DNA from: Flavobacterium cerinum
GTDB taxonomy: Bacteria; Bacteroidota; Bacteroidia; Flavobacteriales; Flavobacteriaceae
NCBI RefSeq assembly: GCF_024496085.1
Contig: NZ_CP101751.1
Span: 2,232,001-2,296,000 of the forward strand
Direction: 5' to 3'
DNA: 64,000 bases
Shown: positions 36,260-44,672 of the stretch, piece by piece
How positions within the stretch are numbered: position 1 is the first letter of the stretch
Layout: each line of letters starts with the position of its first letter
Position numbers and translations under genes: made by a program
Notes under the pieces: model-generated
Told to the model about the DNA's origin: nothing
Database searches by the model: none
Seen by the model: only the letters and a program-made list of their open reading frames with translations

Positions 36260-38050
36260 TTAATAACAGTAGTGATTCTCTTTTATTAATTTGTCAGCAA
36301 TAACTTCTCGCAATGTCACTACATTCGGCACATTCGTATATTTTGTAAAGCGACGTAATCCCATTAGCATCATACGTTGTTCGTCACCTTCAGCAAAAGA
36401 GGCAATACCTTCTTTTCCTTTTAAGGTGATAATGTCAACGGCATGATATAAATACAATTGCGCCATAGCAATCTGTTCTTTTACATTTTCAGCACCATTC
36501 GCTTTTGCTGATTTTTCTGTTCTTAAAATAGCACTTTCGGCCATATAGATTTCAATCAGCATATCAGCGGCAGCCATTAATAACTGTTGGTGCTTATCAA
36601 GATCCGGTCCGTATTTTTGAACGGCACTTCCGGCTACCATCAGGAATGCTTTTTTCAGTTTTCCGATGATTTCTTTTTCTTCAGCAAACAATTCGGAATA
36701 ATCCGGCGTATCGAAAGAAGGGATACCCATTAGCTCTTCTGCTACTTTCATAGCCGGGCCTAACAGATCTACGTGTCCTTTCATTGCTTTTTTGATTAAC
36801 ATACCTACGGATAACATACGGTTGATCTCGTTTGTCCCTTCATAAATACGGGCAATACGAGCATCACGCCATGCACTTTCCATTGGTGTATCTTCTGAGA
36901 ATCCCATACCTCCGAAGATTTGGATACCTTCATCGGAACAGTTTTGCATGTCTTCAGATACGGCTACTTTAAGGATTGAACATTCGATTGCAAATTCTTC
37001 TACCCCTTTTAATTCGGCTTCCTGATGTGAAACACCATCAGCGATTCGGGCATTAATACGATCCTCAATACTTTTAGCAGCACGATAAGATGCGCTTTCT
37101 CCGGCATAACAAGATGCCGCCATTTCGGCTAATTTGGAACGGATAGCGCCAAAATTTGCAATTGGAGTGTTAAACTGGACTCTTTCATTGGCATATTTTA
37201 CCGCGCCGGAGATCGTTCTTCTCTGAGCATCTAAACACGCCGCAGCTAGTTTAATACGACCAACATTCAGTGCATTCATAGCGATTTTAAATCCTTCGCC
37301 ACGTCCTGCCAACATGTTTTCCACCGGTACTACAGTATCATTAAAGAATACCTGACGGGTAGAAGAGGAGCGAATACCTAGTTTGTGTTCTTCCTCGCCT
37401 AAAGTAATACCGTTATTCGGTACGTTTTCTACAATAAATCCGGTGATGTTTTTATCGTCTTCAATACGGGCGAATACAATAAAAACGCTACAGAAACCGG
37501 CATTGGAAATCCACATTTTCTGTCCGGTGATTTTATAGGATTTACCGTCTTCTGATAAAACGGCTTTGGTTTTACCGGAATTGGCATCCGATCCGGCTCC
37601 GGGCTCTGTCAAACAGTAGGCACCGAACCATTCACCGGTAGCTAATTTCGGTACGTATTTTTTCTTTTGTTCTTCTGTTCCGTATAAGGTAATCGGCATA
37701 GTTCCGATTCCGGTATGGGCTCCGAATGCAGTTGAGAAGGATCCGGTTGCTCCTGAAATATAGTCACACACGAGCATAGTCGATACAAATCCCATCTCTA
37801 AGCCACCGTAAGCTTCCGGAACAGCTACTCCTAAAAGACCTAATTCTCCTGCTTTACGCATACATTCTTCCGTGAAAGCATAATCTTTCTTTTCAAAACG
37901 GTCTTTATTCGGCCATAATTCTTTATCTACAAACTCTTTTACAGAGTCACGCATCATTAACTGCTCTTCTGAGAAATCCTCAGGTGTGAAGATGTCTTCA
38001 CTTTTTGTTTCTTTTACAAGGAATTGACCTCCTCGGGTTATATCGCTCAT
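36260..38050 (-). CDS. acyl-CoA dehydrogenase, long (VLCAD-like) type
   Basis: 596 residues, longer than the 380-residue common type because of a C-terminal extension. The FAD/substrate domains show CLTEPGAGSDA and KMWISNAGF, and the region of the catalytic Glu is ARIYEGTNEINRML. It introduces the alpha-beta double bond into acyl-CoA in the first step of beta-oxidation. It is the last gene of a MarR-controlled operon with thiolase and hydratase/dehydrogenase. Confidence 0.94.
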   Translation of the reverse strand: MSDITRGGQFLVKETKSEDIFTPEDFSEEQLMMRDSVKEFVDKELWPNKDRFEKKDYAFTEECMRKAGELGLLGVAVPEAYGGLEMGFVSTMLVCDYISGATGSFSTAFGAHTGIGTMPITLYGTEEQKKKYVPKLATGEWFGAYCLTEPGAGSDANSGKTKAVLSEDGKSYKITGQKMWISNAGFCSVFIVFARIEDDKNITGFIVENVPNNGITLGEEEHKLGIRSSSTRQVFFNDTVVPVENMLAGRGEGFKIAMNALNVGRIKLAAACLDAQRRTISGAVKYANERVQFNTPIANFGAIRSKLAEMAASCYAGESASYRAAKSIEDRINARIADGVSHQEAELKGVEEFAIECSILKVAVSEDMQNCSDEGIQIFGGMGFSEDTPMESAWRDARIARIYEGTNEINRMLSVGMLIKKAMKGHVDLLGPAMKVAEELMGIPSFDTPDYSELFAEEKEIIGKLKKAFLMVAGSAVQKYGPDLDKHQQLLMAAADMLIEIYMAESAILRTEKSAKANGAENVKEQIAMAQLYLYHAVDIITLKGKEGIASFAEGDEQRMMLMGLRRFTKYTNVPNVVTLREVIADKLIKENHYCY

Positions 38051-38088
38051 GGTGTGGTTATTTTAAATGTTGAATTTTAAGTTTTAAA

Positions 38089-38445
38089 TTATTTAGGAAT
38101 GTTTTCCTGTGATGTTTTTACAATTTTGGTGATAATATTAATTAAATGTTCAATTGCTGTCAGATAGCTGTGTACGGGAATATTAGTGATATTTGATTTG
38201 TCTAATAGACGTAACCAATATTTCGTTTCACGCGCTTCTTTGGAAGCGATCGACATTTTATGAATAAAATCTTTTTTTGATTGTGCTGCAATGGCTTCCT
38301 CAACATTAGCACCAATGCTTGTTCCGCATCGCATTAATTGTTTTGAAATGATAAATTCTTTTTCATGCTGTAAATTTTTATAAAGACTGATAATAGATAT
38401 CGCAAATTCAAAAGTTCTATTAGCAATCAGATTATCGGTTTTCAC
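38089..38445 (-). CDS. four-helix bundle protein (S23/IVP family)
   Basis: 118 residues with the family pattern FEFAISIISLYKNL, ISKQLMRCGTSIGANVEEA, and ASKEARETKYWLRLL. The start is GTG at 38443-38445. The family was first noticed in intervening sequences of 23S rRNA genes but is often found free-standing, as here, inside an unrelated operon (between thiolase and acyl-CoA dehydrogenase). Function unknown. Confidence 0.88.
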   Translation of the reverse strand: MKTDNLIANRTFEFAISIISLYKNLQHEKEFIISKQLMRCGTSIGANVEEAIAAQSKKDFIHKMSIASKEARETKYWLRLLDKSNITNIPVHSYLTAIEHLINIITKIVKTSQENIPK

Positions 38446-38481
38446 GGCATTTAAAATTTAAAATTCATCATTCAAAATTTT

Positions 38482-39663
38482 TTACAACAACTCATATATC
38501 CCGGCAGCACCTTGTCCGGTACCGACACACATTGTGACCATTCCGTATTTATTACCGCGGCGTTTCATTTCGTCAAAAAGCTGAACGGATAATTTAGCTC
38601 CGGTACAACCCAGCGGGTGACCTAAAGCGATGGCTCCTCCGTTTACGTTGATAATGTCCGGATTCAGATCCAACTCGCGAATTACAGCTAAACTCTGTGC
38701 TGCGAATGCTTCGTTTAACTCGATTAATTCAATATCCGATTGTTTTAATCCGGCTTGTTTTAATGCTTTTGGAATCGCTTTTACCGGTCCGATTCCCATA
38801 ATTCTAGGTTCTACACCGGCAGCTGCATAATTAACCAGTCGGGCAATTGGCTCCAGATTAAGCTCTTTTACCATTTCTTCCGACATCACCAATACAAAAG
38901 CAGCTCCGTCACTCATTTGTGATGAATTACCGGCTGTAACACTTCCATCGGCAGCAAAAACCGGTTTTAATTTCGCTAAAGCTTCTTTAGACGTATCGGC
39001 TCTAGGTCCTTCATCTTTATTTACGATATACGATTTATTGGCTTTTTTCCCTTTTTCATCGATATAAACCTGCTCTACGGTAATCGGGACAATCTGTTTG
39101 TCAAATTTCCCTTCTGCCTGCGCTTTTAACGCTTTTTGATGAGATTGATAAGAGAATTCATCCTGATCTTCACGGGAAACGTTGAATTGTTTAGCAACAG
39201 CTTCAGCAGTTAATCCCATTCCCCAGTAATAATCTTCGTGTCCGGCTGCTGCCGCTTTATAATCCGGAGTTGGTTTATAACCTCCCATTGGAATATAACT
39301 CATACTTTCAGCACCACCGGCAATAATACAGTCGGCCATACCGGCTTGTATTTTAGCGGTTGCCATTCCTATTGTTTCGATACCCGAAGCACAGTAACGG
39401 TTTACAGTTACACCGGGAACATCTTCAATTTTTAATCCCATTAATGAGATTAGTCGCCCGACATTCAATCCCTGTTCGGCTTCCGGCATGGCATTACCTA
39501 CCATCACGTCGTCGATACGGGTTTTGTCGAAGTTGGGTAGCTCATTCATCATATATTCGATGGTTTCGGCGGCCAGTTCATCGGGTCTTTTAAAACGGAA
39601 CACTCCTTTTGGTGCTTTACCAACGGCTGTTCGGTATGCTTTTACTATATAGGCTGTTTTCAT
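38482..39663 (-). CDS. fadA: acetyl-CoA C-acyltransferase (3-ketoacyl-CoA thiolase)
   Basis: 393 residues. Nucleophile Cys in VNRYCASGIET (about residue 90), His in GHPLGCTGAKL (about 350) and the second Cys in CVGTGQGAAGI (about 380). It cleaves 3-ketoacyl-CoA with CoA to release acetyl-CoA, the last step of each beta-oxidation cycle. It sits 61 bases downstream of the hydratase/dehydrogenase gene. Confidence 0.95.
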   Translation of the reverse strand: MKTAYIVKAYRTAVGKAPKGVFRFKRPDELAAETIEYMMNELPNFDKTRIDDVMVGNAMPEAEQGLNVGRLISLMGLKIEDVPGVTVNRYCASGIETIGMATAKIQAGMADCIIAGGAESMSYIPMGGYKPTPDYKAAAAGHEDYYWGMGLTAEAVAKQFNVSREDQDEFSYQSHQKALKAQAEGKFDKQIVPITVEQVYIDEKGKKANKSYIVNKDEGPRADTSKEALAKLKPVFAADGSVTAGNSSQMSDGAAFVLVMSEEMVKELNLEPIARLVNYAAAGVEPRIMGIGPVKAIPKALKQAGLKQSDIELIELNEAFAAQSLAVIRELDLNPDIINVNGGAIALGHPLGCTGAKLSVQLFDEMKRRGNKYGMVTMCVGTGQGAAGIYELL

Positions 39664-39724
39664 AAATTTACTTTGAATGATGAATTATTAAATACGGATT
39701 TATAATTCATATTGATACCTTAAA

Positions 39725-42115
39725 TTAATTACGAAGCGGTTTTCCTTTGGTTAACATAAACTGGATTCTTTCCAATGTTTTTCGTTCTGTACAAAGGGAA
39801 AGGAAAGCTTCTCGTTCTAAATCCAGTAAATACTGTTCGTTTACCAATGTTGGTTCAGACAGATCACCACCGGCCATAACATAAGCCAGTTTGTTGGCAA
39901 TTTTACGATCGTGTTCGGAGATGTATTTTCCGGCTTCCATACTGTCGGTTCCGACTAAGAACATACCCAATGCCTGTTTTCCTAACACTTTAATGTCTTT
40001 GCGTTTTACAGGTTGTGTGTATCCCGCTTCGGCCATTAATAAGGCGTGTTTTTTAGCCTCGGCAATCTGACGGTCTTTGTTTACAACAACAACGTCTTTC
40101 CCTTTTTGCAGAATGCCTAAGTCATACGCTTCATAAGCTGAGGTCGCCACTTTAGCCATACCGATTGTAAGGAAATATTCCTGTAGTACGTTTAATTCTA
40201 CATCATTTTTATGGAAAGTATCAGCAGCACGTAATGCCATTTCTTTGGATCCGCCGCCACCCGGAATTACACCGACACCAAATTCAACCAAACCGATATA
40301 CGTTTCGGCAGCTGCAACCACTTTATCGGCATGCATACTCATTTCACATCCGCCACCTAATGTCATACCGTGTGGGGCTGCAATTACCGGAATACCGGAA
40401 TATCGTACACGCATCATGGTATCCTGAAAGGCTTTAATTGCCATATTTAATTCGTCGTATTCCTGTTCTACAGCCATCATAAAGATCATGGCTAAATTGG
40501 CACCGACAGAAAAATTAGCGGCCTGATTTCCAATTACAAGTCCGGAATATTCTTTTTCCGCAAGGTCAATGGCTTTGTTGATTCCCTGAATAACACCACC
40601 ACCAATAGAGTTCATTTTGGATTGGAATTCAATATTGATGATACCATCACCCAAATCCTGGATTACAGATTCGCTGTTACTCCATATTTTTTTGCTTTCG
40701 CGGATGTTGTTCAGAATGATAAATGCATCTTGTCCCGGAACTTTAACCTGTGATTTGGATGCAATATTGTAGTAGTGCGTGATTCCTTCTTTAACTGTAT
40801 AAAAGCTGTTGTTTCCGGATGCCAGCATATCGGTAACCCATGAAGCAGGAGCAAGTCCTTCTGCTTTCATTAATTCGATACCTTTTTCAACACCAATGGC
40901 ATCCCAGATTTCAAACGGACCGTTTTCCCATCCGAAGCCGGCTTTCATCGCATCATCAATTTTATAAAGGTCATCTGAAATTTCAGGGATTCTGTTTGCT
41001 ACATAAGCAAACATGGCCGAGAAATTTTTTCTGTAGAATTCACCGGCTTTATCAGTTCCTTTTACCAGAACTTTAAAACGGTCAACAGGTTTGTCTATAG
41101 TTTTGGTCAGTTCCAATGTAGCAAAAGATGCTTTTTTAGCGGAACGGTATTCCAATGTATCTAAATCTAATGATAAAATGTCTTTATCGACTTTTTTATA
41201 AAAACCTTGTCCGGTTTTGCTTCCCAACCAATTGTTGGTCATCATGGTATTGATGAAATCCGGTAATTTGAACAATTCGTGCGCTTCGTCCTGCGGACAA
41301 TTTTCATATAAACCGTTGGCTACGTGAACCAAAGTGTCCAATCCTACCACATCTACGGTACGGAATGTTGCCGATTTCGGACGTCCGATAACCGGTCCGG
41401 TTAATTTATCCACTTCTTCAATGGTTAATCCCATATCTTTTACAAGGTGGAAGAGACTCATGATTCCGAAAATACCGATTCGGTTACCGATAAATGCAGG
41501 TGTGTCTTTAGCGACTACTGAAGTTTTTCCAAGGAATTTTTCACCGTAATTGTTTAAGAAATCCAGCACTTCCGGAGCTGTTTTCGGTCCCGGAATGATT
41601 TCGAATAATTTTAAGTAACGGGCTGGATTAAAGAAGTGCGTTCCGCAGAAGTGTTTTTGAAAGTCTTCACTGCGACCTTCGCTCATAAACTTAATCGGAA
41701 TACCGGAAGTATTAGAAGTTATAAGGGTTCCCGGTTTACGGAATTGTTCGATTTGTTCAAACACTTTTTGTTTGATATCCAAACGTTCTACCACTACTTC
41801 AATGATCCAGTCGACATCTTTAATCTTGGCTAAATCGTCTTCCGTATTACCGGTTGTAATCCGGCCGGCAAACTTTTGGTCGTAAATAGGAGAGGGCTTC
41901 GATTTTAAAGCATTTGTAAAATGTTCATTTACGATTCTGTTACGAACAATTTTGCTTTCTAAAGTCAATCCTTTCTTTTGTTCAGCATCGGTTAATTCTC
42001 TCGGAACAATATCCAGAAGCAATACTTCCACACCGATATTGGCAAAATGGCAGGCAATACCCGAACCCATAATTCCCGAACCAATAACCGCAACTTTTTT
42101 GATTAGTCGTTTCAT
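39725..42115 (-). CDS. 3-hydroxyacyl-CoA dehydrogenase / enoyl-CoA hydratase fusion
   Basis: 796 residues. The dehydrogenase comes first (NAD site VAVIGSGIMGSGIACHFA, then HFFNPARYLKLFEIIPG), and the crotonase-type hydratase last (GVIPGGGGSKEMALRA with upstream APHGMTLGGGCEMSMHAD). This order is that of B. subtilis FadN, the reverse of E. coli FadB. It hydrates enoyl-CoA and oxidises the product, the middle steps of beta-oxidation. It is coupled in one operon with MarR upstream and thiolase downstream. Confidence 0.95.
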   Translation of the reverse strand: MKRLIKKVAVIGSGIMGSGIACHFANIGVEVLLLDIVPRELTDAEQKKGLTLESKIVRNRIVNEHFTNALKSKPSPIYDQKFAGRITTGNTEDDLAKIKDVDWIIEVVVERLDIKQKVFEQIEQFRKPGTLITSNTSGIPIKFMSEGRSEDFQKHFCGTHFFNPARYLKLFEIIPGPKTAPEVLDFLNNYGEKFLGKTSVVAKDTPAFIGNRIGIFGIMSLFHLVKDMGLTIEEVDKLTGPVIGRPKSATFRTVDVVGLDTLVHVANGLYENCPQDEAHELFKLPDFINTMMTNNWLGSKTGQGFYKKVDKDILSLDLDTLEYRSAKKASFATLELTKTIDKPVDRFKVLVKGTDKAGEFYRKNFSAMFAYVANRIPEISDDLYKIDDAMKAGFGWENGPFEIWDAIGVEKGIELMKAEGLAPASWVTDMLASGNNSFYTVKEGITHYYNIASKSQVKVPGQDAFIILNNIRESKKIWSNSESVIQDLGDGIINIEFQSKMNSIGGGVIQGINKAIDLAEKEYSGLVIGNQAANFSVGANLAMIFMMAVEQEYDELNMAIKAFQDTMMRVRYSGIPVIAAPHGMTLGGGCEMSMHADKVVAAAETYIGLVEFGVGVIPGGGGSKEMALRAADTFHKNDVELNVLQEYFLTIGMAKVATSAYEAYDLGILQKGKDVVVVNKDRQIAEAKKHALLMAEAGYTQPVKRKDIKVLGKQALGMFLVGTDSMEAGKYISEHDRKIANKLAYVMAGGDLSEPTLVNEQYLLDLEREAFLSLCTERKTLERIQFMLTKGKPLRN

Positions 42116-42190
42116 TTGTAATTACTGTTTTCTTTGTTTGTTGATTTTCAATACTTAAATCGTATTGGAAAATTAATTACTATAATATGA

Positions 42191-42643
42191 TTATTTAGCG
42201 TCCTCTTCCGGATTGAATATGTTTTTGTCTAAGATCAGTTCGTTTATGATCTCAGCAACTTCCATAAAGTGGTTTAGCTTTTCGTCACTTACATATTGTT
42301 TTACAGTCTCATTAAACTTTAAAACGGTAGCTTTGGAAAGTTCCCGTTTTTCTTTTCCGAGTTTTGTAAGATGTATCAGAACGCCACGACCGTCAACCGG
42401 ATTTTTCTTTCTAATGATCAATCCTTTTTCTTCCATTGATTTTAAGGTTCGTGTCAGACTGGTCGCTTCCATACCCATTTTCGGACCTAATGCTGTAGAT
42501 GGCGTACCATTATCTCTGTCGATGCTCAATAATGCAAATCCTGTGGCCATAGTAGCTCCGTATTTGGTCGCTTCCTCGTTATACATTCTTGCAACGGCTT
42601 GCCAGGTTGCCCGTAAAACATAATCAATTGTTTTATCTTTCAT
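42191..42643 (-). CDS. MarR-family regulator of the beta-oxidation operon
   Basis: 150 residues of winged-helix MarR type, with GMEATSLTRTLKSMEEKGLIIRKKNPVDGRGVLIHLTKLGKE as recognition helix and wing. It is the first gene of the run MarR - dehydrogenase/hydratase - thiolase - four-helix protein - acyl-CoA dehydrogenase. Probably it represses the operon and responds to acyl-CoA or fatty acid, by analogy with other operon-leading regulators. A palindrome at 42681-42692 is a candidate operator. Confidence 0.88.
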   Translation of the reverse strand: MKDKTIDYVLRATWQAVARMYNEEATKYGATMATGFALLSIDRDNGTPSTALGPKMGMEATSLTRTLKSMEEKGLIIRKKNPVDGRGVLIHLTKLGKEKRELSKATVLKFNETVKQYVSDEKLNHFMEVAEIINELILDKNIFNPEEDAK

Positions 42644-42660
42644 TTTTTCTTCAATGATTT

Positions 42661-42692
42661 CAAATATACAAAAAAAATACTATGCATGCATA
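42661..42692 (-). promoter_or_regulatory. MarR-gene -7 box and palindromic operator candidate
   Basis: On the minus strand TATATTTG (42661-42668) is an exact -7 box 18 bases before the MarR ATG. Twelve bases further upstream lies TATGCATGCATA (42681-42692), a perfect palindrome where the -33 region is expected. No TTG occurs at the normal distance, so the promoter may be weak without help or the palindrome may replace it. Confidence 0.5.
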
Positions 42693-42724
42693 ATATTGTC
42701 AAATTAATTTTAAGTTAAATAAAA

Positions 42725-42755
42725 AAAAACTCCTCGGCTATGAGGAGTATCTTTA
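42725..42755 (-). terminator. terminator of fadD
   Basis: ACTCCTC pairs with GAGGAGT; on the minus strand a long T run follows. Placed just after the fadD stop at 42761. Confidence 0.75.
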
Positions 42756-42760
42756 TTTTT

Positions 42761-44539
42761 TTAAGAGTTCTGATAAATTTTATCGTATAGATTCTGGTAT
42801 TTCTCTTTGATAATCTTCCGCTTAAGTTTTAGTGTCGGCGTTAATTCACCACCGTCGATAGACCATACATTGGCAGTAAGTTCAAATTTTTTGATTTGTT
42901 CCCAATGTCCGAACTTTTTGTTGATATGATCCACTTCTTCTTTGATACGGTCGATAACCTGTTGGTTGGCTACAATTTCTTCGTTGGTTGTACCGATAGC
43001 GAGGTGTTTTCTTTCGGCCCAGTCTTTCAGGAATTCAAAGCTGGGTTGTATAAACGCAGCCGGCATTTTTTCGCCATCTCCGATTACCATGATCTGTTCG
43101 ATAAAACGGGATTGTTTCATCGTATTTTCGATAATCTGAGGAGCGATGTATTTTCCGCCGGATGTTTTGAACATCTCTTTTTTCCGGTCGGTTATTTTAA
43201 GGAAACCTTCACTGTCAATTTCTCCGATATCACCGGTATGGAAATAACCATCTTGTAAAGCCTCAGCTGTTTTTTCGTCATCTTTATAATAGCCCATCAT
43301 AATGCTAGGTCCTTTACAAAGAATTTCACCGTCTTCAGCGATCTTTACTTCCAGGTTGTCTAATACTTTTCCGACGGTACCGATTTTAAAGCCCCGGTTG
43401 CGTTGGTCATTTACGGCAATTACCGGCGATGTTTCCGTCAGACCGTATCCTTCCATGATTGGAATTCCGGCTGCGGCAAACACGCGTGTTAATCGAGGTT
43501 GCAGAGCAGCACTACCGGAAACCATCAGTTCCAGCTGACCGCCTAATCCTTCCTGCCATTTGCTGAAAATCAGTTTACGGGCGATGGATAGTTTTTTCTC
43601 ATACCACCATCCGTTTTCGCCATAAGGTTTGTAATGTAGTCCCAAATCGATAGCCCAGAAAAACAACTTTTTCTTGATTCCGCTCAGGTCAGCACCTTTG
43701 GCATAAATCTTATCGTATACTTTTTCCAATAAACGCGGAACAGCTGTCATAACATGTGGTTTAACCTCTTTCAGGTTGTCACTCATTTTGTCGATGCTTT
43801 CAGCGAAATAAATAGAGATCCCGTAATATTGGTATAGATAAAGGATCATTCGTTCAAAAATATGGCAAACCGGAAGGAAGCTTAATCCGCGTGTGCTTCC
43901 GGCTCTTAACGGTACTCTTACGGAACTGGCCAGTACATTGGAAACAATGTTTTCGTGACTTAGCATAACGCCTTTTGGTCGTCCGGTTGTTCCTGATGTA
44001 TATATTAAGGTAGCTAAATCAGTTGTTACGATACTGTTTTTAATATTCTCGACGTCCTGTTGATTGCTTTCATCTTTTCCTAATTCCAAAACTTCCGTCC
44101 AGTTTTTACAACCTTCAATGGTATTATAGGAGTAGATTTCTTTTAAAGAAGGTATGTTATTGCGAACGGCATTGATTTTATTGAATACTTCAATGTCGGA
44201 AATAAAACAATATTTGGCTTCCGAATGATTTAAGATATATTGGTAATCTTCTTCTGAAATGGTAGGATATACCGGAACGGTTTGGGCACCGGTTTGTAAA
44301 ACCCCGATATCGGTAATATTCCACTCGGTTCTGTTATTGGACGATATGATAGCAATTTTATCGTTTTTCTGAATTCCCATCCGCAAAAGTGCTCTGGAAA
44401 GTGTATTGGCTTTGTCAAGATATTCTTTGGTAGAAGTTTTAATCCATTCTCCATGATATTTTGTTACCAATGCATCGGGTAGGTTGTATTTTTCCAGCTG
44501 ATAGTAGGGAAAATCGAATAAACGTGTAACGTCGGTCAT
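42761..44539 (-). CDS. fadD: long-chain acyl-CoA synthetase
   Basis: 592 residues of the AMP-forming acyl-CoA synthetase family: P-loop-like LIYTSGTTGRPKGVMLSHENI (about 175-195), EGYGLTETSPV, and the C-terminal DRKKEMFKTSGGKYIAPQ hinge. It activates free fatty acids to acyl-CoA and so feeds the adjacent beta-oxidation operon, though a terminator separates the two units. Confidence 0.94.
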   Translation of the reverse strand: MTDVTRLFDFPYYQLEKYNLPDALVTKYHGEWIKTSTKEYLDKANTLSRALLRMGIQKNDKIAIISSNNRTEWNITDIGVLQTGAQTVPVYPTISEEDYQYILNHSEAKYCFISDIEVFNKINAVRNNIPSLKEIYSYNTIEGCKNWTEVLELGKDESNQQDVENIKNSIVTTDLATLIYTSGTTGRPKGVMLSHENIVSNVLASSVRVPLRAGSTRGLSFLPVCHIFERMILYLYQYYGISIYFAESIDKMSDNLKEVKPHVMTAVPRLLEKVYDKIYAKGADLSGIKKKLFFWAIDLGLHYKPYGENGWWYEKKLSIARKLIFSKWQEGLGGQLELMVSGSAALQPRLTRVFAAAGIPIMEGYGLTETSPVIAVNDQRNRGFKIGTVGKVLDNLEVKIAEDGEILCKGPSIMMGYYKDDEKTAEALQDGYFHTGDIGEIDSEGFLKITDRKKEMFKTSGGKYIAPQIIENTMKQSRFIEQIMVIGDGEKMPAAFIQPSFEFLKDWAERKHLAIGTTNEEIVANQQVIDRIKEEVDHINKKFGHWEQIKKFELTANVWSIDGGELTPTLKLKRKIIKEKYQNLYDKIYQNS

Positions 44540-44628
44540 GTTTTGCTCATTTAGTTACTGCAAATTATAAAAAAAACTGAAATCAAAAAATTTAAAATTC
44601 ATAATTTATGGAAGCGGTATCGGTAATT

Positions 44629-44656
44629 TTGTAATTTTGATTCCTTTATAATTTTG
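44629..44656 (+). promoter_or_regulatory. possible promoter of the LtaS-like gene
   Basis: TTG (44629-44631), 17-bp spacer, TAATTTTG (44649-44656), 16 bases before the ATG at 44673. A second TAATTTTG at 44632-44639 makes the assignment ambiguous. Confidence 0.45.
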
Positions 44657-44672
44657 ATTTTGTAAATTTTAT

